Positions 58,685 through 64,000 of a stretch of DNA of 64,000 bases are shown here, piece after piece (position 1 is the first letter of the stretch; each line of letters opens with the position of its first letter). The notes below the pieces were generated by a model that ran no database searches, was not told the DNA's origin, and saw nothing but the letters and a program-made list of their open reading frames with translations. This DNA comes from JBGQMW01 sp963769845 (GTDB taxonomy: Archaea > Thermoproteota > Bathyarchaeia > Bathyarchaeales > Bathycorpusculaceae). The position numbers were made by a program, and so were the translations under genes. The stretch spans positions 62,001-126,000 of the forward strand of contig CAVYNL010000016.1 in the NCBI GenBank assembly GCA_963769845.1, given 5' to 3'.

Positions 58685-59590
58685 CTATTTGAGGATCATT
58701 TGGATGAATTTTTCGGGGTTGAATTCTTGGAGGTCGTCGTATGTTTGTCCTGTTCCGATGAATAGTATGGGTTTCTGGGTGACGTATGTGACGCTTAGGG
58801 CTGAGCCGCCTTTGACGTCTGCGTCTACCTTGGTTAGTATTGTGGCGTCTATTCCTACGCTTTTGTTGAATTCTTCTGCTTGCATGACTGCGTCGTTTCC
58901 GATTAGTGAGTCTACGGTTAGTATGGTCAGGTCTGGGTTTACGACGCGTTTGACTTTTGCGAGTTCGTTCATGAGGTTTTGGTTTGTCTGCATTCTGCCT
59001 GCGGTGTCTATGAGGACGGCGTTTATTGAGTGTGCTTTGGCGTGGCTGATTGTGTCGTATGCTACTGCGGCGGGGTCGGCGCCGTAGTTGTGTTTGATCA
59101 TCTTTGTGCCCAGTCTTCGAGCGTGTTCTTCCATCTGTTCGATTGAGCCTGCTCTGTAGGTGTCACTGCATGCGATTACGACTGAGTATCCTTTCTTGTT
59201 GAGTAGGTGGCAGACTTTGGCTATGGTTGTGGTTTTGCCTGTTCCGTTTATGCCTACGAAGGCTATGATGAAGGGTTCGCCTTTCTTGCGTTTTTCTTCG
59301 GCTGTTTTCCAGAAGTCTATTTTGTTCTTGGTGAGCATGATTTCCAAGAGTACTTCCCGCAGGTTATTTTCAACGATTTTTTTTCGGTCTTCGAGTCTTT
59401 TGACTTGGACTTTGTCCAGGCGTTTTTCCATTTCGTCGCATATTCGTTCTGCAACTGGAAAAGCCACGTCGTTCTCGACGAGGTTCATTTTGAAATCGGA
59501 AAGAATTGGGTGCAGATTTTCTGCTTTGAGTTCGGTCGTGGTGACTTTTGTGACGAGTCCTTTCAGGCCGGATTTCAGCTTTTCAAACAT
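58685..59590 (-). CDS. ftsY: Signal recognition particle receptor FtsY
   Basis: A 301-residue SRP GTPase that docks SRP54 to the membrane. It has the N domain, then AFVGINGTGKTTTIAKVC, SDTYRAGSIEQM, LIDTAGRMQTNQNLM, and TKVDADVKGGSALS. It lacks the long acidic N-terminal A domain, as many archaeal versions do. Its start overlaps the prefoldin gene by eight bases. Confidence 0.95.
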   Translation of the reverse strand: MFEKLKSGLKGLVTKVTTTELKAENLHPILSDFKMNLVENDVAFPVAERICDEMEKRLDKVQVKRLEDRKKIVENNLREVLLEIMLTKNKIDFWKTAEEKRKKGEPFIIAFVGINGTGKTTTIAKVCHLLNKKGYSVVIACSDTYRAGSIEQMEEHARRLGTKMIKHNYGADPAAVAYDTISHAKAHSINAVLIDTAGRMQTNQNLMNELAKVKRVVNPDLTILTVDSLIGNDAVMQAEEFNKSVGIDATILTKVDADVKGGSALSVTYVTQKPILFIGTGQTYDDLQEFNPEKFIQMILK

Positions 59591-60029
59591 CTTGCGAAGT
59601 TTTCCCTTCTCTCATCGCGGCAGCCATTGTCTCGAATCTTTCTCGGTCCATGTTGATTCTGTCGGCTACTTGGACGAACTGTTGCTGCACTGCCTGTTGG
59701 TTTTTTCCTAGGTCTTCCAGGCGTTTTTTGATTATTTCTTTTGCTTCTTGGCGGGTCTTTTCAGCTGAGACTCCTGCGCCTAGGCCGACGATTATTTTGT
59801 CCGGGTTGTCGAGTTTTGCTCTGATGTAGGATGTGCCGCCTATGGGGACCAGGAGTTCGGCGTTTTCTTTTTCTATGTCAAGGTTTTCGAGCGCCATGTT
59901 CGCGTAGGTGAGGTCTGTTGCGACGGCGTTTATCATGCTGAGTCTTGATTGCAGTGTTTCTGCTGTTTGTTCAAGCATGCGCAGTTCGACACTTAGCTTT
60001 CGCAGTTCTTCGTCGTTGCTACTGGCCAA
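59583..60029 (-). CDS. pfdA: Prefoldin alpha subunit
   Basis: A chaperone subunit with long N- and C-terminal coiled-coil helices (LRKLSVELRMLEQTAETLQSRL and RQEAKEIIKKRLEDLGKNQQAVQQQF) around a beta hairpin (ELLVPIGGTSYIRAKLDNPDKIIVGLGAGVSAEKT). I prefer TTG 60029 (about 148 residues) preceded by GGAG; ATG 60050 is also possible and would overlap L18a by 32 bases. Confidence 0.92.
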   Translation of the reverse strand: MASSNDEELRKLSVELRMLEQTAETLQSRLSMINAVATDLTYANMALENLDIEKENAELLVPIGGTSYIRAKLDNPDKIIVGLGAGVSAEKTRQEAKEIIKKRLEDLGKNQQAVQQQFVQVADRINMDRERFETMAAAMREGKTSQDV

Positions 60030-60270
60030 CTTGCTCTTCTCCGGTTGCATACTTCTTGAGAATGGGATCTTCTATTTTGTCAGCTGGGACTTCTTCAACG
60101 CTGATGATTTTGATGTGGAAACGCTTCACGCGGTGTTTGCTACCTAGCTCTGTGTAGACTTTTTCCACTGCATGTTCAGGCTTGGCTGCGATGATTTCTT
60201 TCCTGAACGATGTTTTCAAGTTAGGCTTCTTGATCTCGCCCGTTACTCTGAAGACTTTCAACCTGTTCAT
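60019..60270 (-). CDS. rpl18a: Large-subunit ribosomal protein L18a (LX)
   Basis: An 83-residue protein with the family opening LKVFRVTGEIKKP and KPEHAVEKVYTELGSKHRVKRFHIKI. ATG 60270 overlaps the last 50 bases of aIF6, and the end overlaps or abuts the prefoldin gene. The archaeal gene order is typical. Confidence 0.9.
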   Translation of the reverse strand: MNRLKVFRVTGEIKKPNLKTSFRKEIIAAKPEHAVEKVYTELGSKHRVKRFHIKIISVEEVPADKIEDPILKKYATGEEQVGQ

Positions 60271-60943
60271 CCTCTTGCACAACATCCAGAGCATTCCCTA
60301 TTATAAATATCTCGGGTCCTGTTGTCAACAAACCGGCGATGGCCGTGTGTCGGTTGGCCATTAGGCCTGTGCCCACGTAGGGTATTCCACAGTTGATGGT
60401 TCCCACGTCTACGGGAACCTTGAGTACGTCTTCTAAGAGTTTGCGTTCTGTGTCTTTGAGTAGTGGGTGGGCTAATGCACCTTTGTTCGTGGCAATGGCG
60501 AGTGAGCCGACGTATGGTAAGTCTGCTATTTCTCCAGGCACGGTCTCGATGCCCAGGGTTTCGGCTATTTTCTGTACGTCCTGGGTTTTGAGGCGTGGGT
60601 CGACGATTGCGCCGTGGTCGTTTGCTAGGACGAGGTTTCCGTAGGCGGTTTTCTTGGTTTCCATTATGGTTATGGTCCCTTTGAACCCTTTTCTTATAGC
60701 TTCGAGTTCCTCTTCGCGGACGAAGCTGGGAAGCAGGATGCCGTTTGAGTTTGCGCATGCGAGCGCGCCAACGAGGACTGAGCCGCCTATTGAGGTGTGG
60801 ATTAGGCTGGTCTTGAGCCATGTGTTTAGTCTTTCAGCCTTCTTGATGGGAACGGCTTTTGGGAGTATGAGAGTTGTGTCGGTTACAAGGGAGTATACGC
60901 CTATGCATGGGCTTCCAATGATGCCGGTCAGGTAAACGGCCAA
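60221..60943 (-). CDS. eif6: Translation initiation factor 6 (aIF6)
   Basis: Anti-association factor binding the 50S subunit. The 240-residue sequence shows the pentein repeats, for example GSVLVGALACANSNGILLPSF, LPYVGSLAIATNKGALAHPLL, and GTINCGIPYVGTGLMANRHTAIAGL. The C-terminal 18 residues after DVVQ extend past the usual end and overlap the L18a gene. Confidence 0.94.
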   Translation of the reverse strand: MAVYLTGIIGSPCIGVYSLVTDTTLILPKAVPIKKAERLNTWLKTSLIHTSIGGSVLVGALACANSNGILLPSFVREEELEAIRKGFKGTITIMETKKTAYGNLVLANDHGAIVDPRLKTQDVQKIAETLGIETVPGEIADLPYVGSLAIATNKGALAHPLLKDTERKLLEDVLKVPVDVGTINCGIPYVGTGLMANRHTAIAGLLTTGPEIFIIGNALDVVQEDEQVESLQSNGRDQEA

Positions 60944-60946
60944 GGA

Positions 60947-61489
60947 TCAGTCTCCTTCGGCCAGGTAAACAGTCACGTTTCCGTCCTTGTCTTTTGCTGC
61001 TCTTATTCTGATTTTTCTCGGGGGTTTCTCTATGCCTCTGGCCCAGAGTTTCTCGTTTACTTCGTTGCTGATCGTGAGTGTTGGGGGTTCTTCTTCCTCT
61101 TCTCCTTCTTCCGGTTTTTTGGCTGCGATTTTCATGTGTTTGATTATGAAGCTTCTGAGCATTCTCATGGCGCGGGGTGACCTTCTTCTGGGAGGCATGA
61201 TTAATGCTTTGCCGAGGGGGACAGTGTAAATTCTTTCTTCAACGATTTCTTCTTCCTCTTCTTTCTTCTTTCCTTTCGCCGGTTTGGCTTCCTCTTCTTC
61301 TTTTTCCTCGGCAGGTTTTTCCTCTTCCTCGATTTCGGCCTTTTCGGCTTCTTCAGGAGTTTTTTCTTCTACTTCTTCTCTTTCTGCGGGTTCTTCGGTT
61401 TCCTCTTCTTCTTTCAGTGTTTCTTCTAGGTCTTCAGTTTCTTCTTTTGCTGCTTTCTTTGTTTCTTTCTTGTTTTCTTTCTGTGTCAC
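60947..61489 (-). CDS. rpl31e: Large-subunit ribosomal protein L31e with long acidic N-terminal extension
   Basis: The L31e domain occupies about the last 95 residues: VEERIYTVPLGKALIMPPRRRSPRAMRMLRSFI, then EVNEKLWARGIEKPPRKIRIRAAKDKDGNVTVYLAEGD. The first about 85 residues are almost only Glu, Lys, Ala and Thr, a low-complexity acidic tail that canonical L31e proteins (about 90-110 residues) lack. A second acidic insert (PEEGEEEEEPP) interrupts the domain. The stretch encoding the tail is one uninterrupted frame from ATG 61489, 13 bases after the stop of L39e. Confidence 0.9.
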   Translation of the reverse strand: MTQKENKKETKKAAKEETEDLEETLKEEEETEEPAEREEVEEKTPEEAEKAEIEEEEKPAEEKEEEEAKPAKGKKKEEEEEIVEERIYTVPLGKALIMPPRRRSPRAMRMLRSFIIKHMKIAAKKPEEGEEEEEPPTLTISNEVNEKLWARGIEKPPRKIRIRAAKDKDGNVTVYLAEGD

Positions 61490-61502
61490 CGTTTTTTCCT
61501 CC

Positions 61503-61658
61503 TTAGGCTCTTATTTTTCTGCTGCGCCATTGTCTTTTTTTAGGGTGTTGTCTGAATTTTCCGCTTGTTCTGGCTACTACCCATGTTGGGACGGGTTTTT
61601 TCTGTTTTCCTGCTTTTCCGAGTCTTCTTTTCTTTGCTGTGGGCTTGTTTCGGGTCAT
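61503..61658 (-). CDS. rpl39e: Large-subunit ribosomal protein L39e
   Basis: A 51-residue basic protein with the canonical pattern: TRNKPTAKKRRLGKAGKQ, then VPTWVVARTSG and a C-terminal RQWRSRKIRA. Its ATG overlaps the TGA of PDCD5 (ATGA). Its small size would make it easy to miss in automatic annotation. Confidence 0.95.
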   Translation of the reverse strand: MTRNKPTAKKRRLGKAGKQKKPVPTWVVARTSGKFRQHPKKRQWRSRKIRA

Positions 61659-61999
61659 GTATACTTCCTTCTTATGGTTGTTTCCCGCTTCCGTGATTGG
61701 AGCTGGAGGAGTATTTTTTTGAGCTGTTCGTCGGCGACAGGTATGGGAAGTTTTCCTGTTTGGGCAAGTTGGATGAGTTGCAGTTCGAGTTGGTCTGTGA
61801 ATTCTGGTTTGATCATTTTGAGGTTTGTCAGTCTTTGTCTGGCTTCGGTAGTGAGTATGTTTCTGAGTAGGGCTTGTTTTTGTTCTTCCAGCTGTTGTTC
61901 GGCTTGAGTATCTCTTTGTTCTTCAGTGGCCTGTTTTCGCAGGGCTGAGAGCTTCCGTCTGCGGAGCTCTTCCAGCTCGCTGTCTGACAAGTTACTCAC
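61655..61999 (-). CDS. PDCD5-family DNA-binding protein
   Basis: A 114-residue helical protein. The archaeal PDCD5 pattern reads ELRRRKLSALRKQ in the first helix, then LLRNILTTEARQRLTNLKMIKPEFTDQLELQLIQLAQTG, and a basic C-terminus KRETTIRRKYT. It lies between S19e and L39e, as usual in archaea. Its role in archaea is not well defined. Confidence 0.93.
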   Translation of the reverse strand: MSNLSDSELEELRRRKLSALRKQATEEQRDTQAEQQLEEQKQALLRNILTTEARQRLTNLKMIKPEFTDQLELQLIQLAQTGKLPIPVADEQLKKILLQLQSRKRETTIRRKYT

Positions 62000-62459
62000 C
62001 TTTTTGGTATTTTGCCATTTCTGGGATTTCTTGGATTAGTTGTTTGTTTACATCTTCTGCGATTTCTTGGAGGAGTTTTCTTCCTTCGCGGGTTACTTTT
62101 CTTCCTTGGGGTTTTAGTGTTTGAACGTAGCCTGCGGTTTGCAGCTGTTGTAGTGCTTTTCGTATTGTTGAGCCGCCTGCTTTTGTTGCATGTTCGGGTT
62201 TTGTGCCGTTGTCTTTTCTGCCGCCGTAGTCAGCTCTTAGTTTTTGTATGCCGATTGGGCCGTGAACGTAGATTTTTCTCAGCACCGAAGCGCATCGGGT
62301 GTACCACCAGTCTGGGTCTTGGGGTGATTTATGAGCTTGTGTACCTGTTTTTGCGTAGGCTGCCCATACTGGCGGGGCCACTGCGTCGACGTTTTCTTTT
62401 AGGTATTTGGCTAGTTTTTGGATGAGTTTCGATGCTGGTACATCGTTAGGGGTGATCAA
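61992..62459 (-). CDS. rps19e: Small-subunit ribosomal protein S19e
   Basis: A 155-residue protein with winged-helix fold: DVPASKLIQKLAKYL, VAPPVWAAYAKTGTQAHKSPQDPDWWYTRCASVLRKIYVHGPIG, then GGSTIRKALQQLQTAGYV. The start is TTG 62459. It leads the S19e-PDCD5-L39e-L31e-aIF6-L18a-prefoldin-FtsY cluster, with a TATA box 48 bases upstream. Confidence 0.95.
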   Translation of the reverse strand: MITPNDVPASKLIQKLAKYLKENVDAVAPPVWAAYAKTGTQAHKSPQDPDWWYTRCASVLRKIYVHGPIGIQKLRADYGGRKDNGTKPEHATKAGGSTIRKALQQLQTAGYVQTLKPQGRKVTREGRKLLQEIAEDVNKQLIQEIPEMAKYQKGE

Positions 62460-62497
62460 GATTGTGTATCCTCTTGACTTTTTCTGTCAGTAAAGTC

Positions 62498-62516
62498 ATG
62501 AGGCCTCATATAAATC
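62498..62516 (-). promoter_or_regulatory. TATA box and palindrome before S19e
   Basis: GATTTATATG (62507-62516, minus strand) is the likely TATA box for the ribosomal cluster. A 12-base palindrome, ATGAGGCCTCAT, at 62498-62509 overlaps its downstream end. Whether the palindrome is an operator or a chance match is unclear. Confidence 0.5.
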
Positions 62517-62606
62517 TATTCTGGGCGAGAACTTATTCCATATTCCCCTTTCTTCTGTGTTTCGTTGATGCTTTCGTATACAGACTTGATTCTTGGAGGC
62601 TTGTTG

Positions 62607-62924
62607 ATGATTAGACGGGTACGCTGTCAATGCGGAGCAAACCTGTATTTCCTTGAAATCGACGCTGAAGGCAAAATAGGTTCTGTTCTGCGCTGCTGCA
62701 ACTGTCACAAATCCCGCTGGCAGACTGCCTTCCCAGTCAGGAAGACAAAGGAGACAAGCCATGAGCCTGCCTACAGTCATGGAAGTCCGACGGGAGAATC
62801 GAAACCGTATCCAAAACCTTCTCCTTCGCATTTCAGGTACGGCCTGTCCAAGAACCCTTACTTGCATAACACCCTTGAAGCGCGCGCACCGACACTCACA
62901 AAGAGATTTCAGAGAGTCTGCTGA
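62607..62924 (+). CDS. Hypothetical protein with N-terminal zinc-ribbon-like motif
   Basis: A 105-residue protein starting at ATG 62607, with GGAGG seven bases upstream. The N-terminal 35 residues RVRCQCGANLYFLEID, then LRCCNCHKSRW, form a CxC...CxxC set that fits a zinc ribbon. The remainder is Pro/Ser/Lys-rich and apparently disordered. I do not recognise a family. It faces away from the ribosomal cluster. The distal half lacks regular secondary-structure pattern, so the exact C-terminus is less certain. Confidence 0.5.
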   Translation: MIRRVRCQCGANLYFLEIDAEGKIGSVLRCCNCHKSRWQTAFPVRKTKETSHEPAYSHGSPTGESKPYPKPSPSHFRYGLSKNPYLHNTLEARAPTLTKRFQRVC

Positions 62925-63061
62925 ATGGTTTCAACATCATCAGACGGTTCTTTAATGGATTGATGAAGTACCTGCTGAACGAGAACAGGTAATAGAAGAG
63001 CGTTCCAGAAGCATTAAATACACAAATCTGGCCATTACTGATTGAAGGAGAAAGGAGAAAA

Positions 63062-64000
63062 ATAAATCGCAAAGGACTTTTCATATTAGTGACTGTATTT
63101 CTGCTCGGAGGAACACTTTGTGTGCAAACGATAGCCGCAACAGGCGGCTGGGTGGAATATCCTACGAACCCGGTATTCAACCGACTCAAAAGGCATACTA
63201 TCCGAGCGTGCTCTACGATGCCAATCAGGTTCAGTGGTCACGGCGATTTGCACTACTACAAGATGTGGTATGCCACAGGAAGTGCCGTGAGACTGGCTTA
63301 TTCGGAGGATGGCATCAACTGGGTTGAGCAGGGCGGAGACTTGAGCGTGCTTACCAACGCGCATCATCCAGTCGTGCTTTATGACGCTGGCGGTTTCGGA
63401 GCGAGCATCTACTACAAGATTTGGTATGGAACTCTGCTAGTGAATACGACCACCCGATAAGATATGCGGAATCCAGTGATGGCATCAACTGGGTCAACGA
63501 TCAGGAGATAGGACAGGATCCATTGTCGCTTCTTATGACTGGCTGGGTTTCTCCGTACTGGTTCTATTCGTCATACGGTCCAGGAGATGTCTTGTACAAC
63601 CCGAGTGGCTACGCGACTCTCAACTACGCTGACCCGATGGGCAACAAGTATATTATGTACTATGACGCTGCCAGCCAAGGCTCTGCACCTGATGGAACGG
63701 TTGAAGGGACAGCACTTGCGTTTTCAGCTGATGGGAAATACTGGACAAGATATGGAAGTGAACCAGTTTTGAAGGCCAGTGGAGGCTCAGCATGGGACAG
63801 CGAGTATGCTTATGCGTGGACGGTTCTGAAGATTGGCGGGTTGTTTAAGATGTGGTATGGCGGTGGACAACTGGGTTCCAATGAAGGAATAGGATACGCG
63901 GAGTCTACTGATGGCATCAGCTGGACGCGAGAAGTCGCCCCAGTTATGTACGTCAGCGATGGGAAATCGTGGAGGTCAGAACGCACCTACACACCTTTGG
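63062..64000 (+). pseudogene. Secreted beta-propeller glycosidase-like protein, frame-disrupted and cut by window edge
   Basis: The pieces together read like a secreted five-bladed propeller of the glycoside hydrolase 43/62-68 type, with repeated blades: YYKMWYATG...RLAYSEDGINWV, YYKIWYG...IRYAESSDGINWV, ALAFSADGKYWTRYG and FKMWYGGG...IGYAESTDGISWT. A signal peptide (GLFILVTVFLLGGTLCVQTIAA) precedes. The frame has three one-base shifts: a missing base near 63181, an extra G at 63228-63229 and a missing base near 63428-63430. The codon in the natural start position is ATA (63062), and the first usual start is GTG 63089, inside the signal peptide. After 63430 the frame is open to the end. Confidence 0.6.

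Noticed and set aside
62496..62867. 123-codon minus-strand frame upstream of S19e
   Set aside because: It would include the S19e promoter and opposes the plus-strand gene with ribosome-binding site and zinc-ribbon motif at 62607.
1..64000. tRNA or rRNA genes, CRISPR array, replication origin (Orc1/Cdc6)
   Set aside because: No T-arm signature, no direct repeats with spacers and no initiator gene were seen in intergenic stretches. The strand-composition switch alone is not enough to call an origin.

Overview
This window is archaeal chromosome. It carries the large subunit of DNA polymerase D, two ether-lipid prenyl enzymes (GGGP synthase and a UbiA-type GGGP geranylgeranyltransferase), aIF5A, aIF6, SRP54/FtsY, Sec61 beta, RpoF, Pus10, a prefoldin alpha subunit, PDCD5 and the eukaryote-type ribosomal proteins L18a, L21e, L31e, L39e and S19e. 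Many genes have an archaeal TATA box 25-75 bases upstream. PolD argues against Crenarchaeota in the strict sense. The gene mix fits the Bathyarchaeia or a related deep TACK-type lineage; this assignment is an inference, not a database result.

Layout. 0-7 kb: end of GGGP synthase, PolD large subunit, a small winged-helix protein, a MazG-type pyrophosphohydrolase, GlyA, Sec61 beta and an Sm-like protein. 7-14.3 kb: a DUF2070 membrane protein, a pyruvate:ferredoxin oxidoreductase operon (gamma, frameshifted delta, alpha, beta), a class III aminotransferase and a creatininase-family hydrolase. 14.5-18 kb: acetyltransferase, methyltransferase, a stand-alone pyruvate-kinase C-terminal domain, a Nob1-like endonuclease and NAD kinase. 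18.0-18.9 kb: a complete IS481-like insertion sequence with terminal inverted repeats and a 15-base target duplication. 19-27 kb: information processing (aIF5A, Hsp20, frameshifted PAC2 protein, SRP54, Pus10, L21e, RpoF, DUF655, KsgA, HemK-type methylase). 27-43 kb: Ca-type P-ATPase, acetate permease plus acetyl-CoA synthetase, frameshifted AsnRS, MFS and CDF transporters, a secreted beta-propeller protein with a membrane-bound HTH regulator, a lipid operon (kinase-like, CTP-dependent lipid kinase-like, UbiA) and an NDP-sugar pyrophosphorylase. 43-50 kb: thioredoxin-like protein, EndA, PhoU-like protein, GlyRS, inositol-1-phosphate synthase, PGI/PMI and a SPOUT methylase. 50.2-51.6 kb: an apparent cohesin-like/presenilin-like fusion protein. 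51.7-62.5 kb: the stalk operon (SecE, Spt5, L11, L1, L10, P1), DtdA, an unusual carbamoyltransferase, an ABC exporter and the S19e-PDCD5-L39e-L31e-aIF6-L18a-prefoldin-FtsY cluster. The last kilobase holds the frame-disrupted start of a secreted, propeller-like glycosidase-type protein that runs off the window.

The points most worth following are: (1) the GxGD intramembrane protease with an external cohesin-like domain; (2) the regulator/propeller pair with a shared promoter-proximal motif; (3) four conserved reading frames broken by single-base shifts; (4) an orientation-independent switch in strand composition near 18-21 kb; and (5) a carbamoyltransferase whose substrate-binding motifs do not match ornithine carbamoyltransferase.
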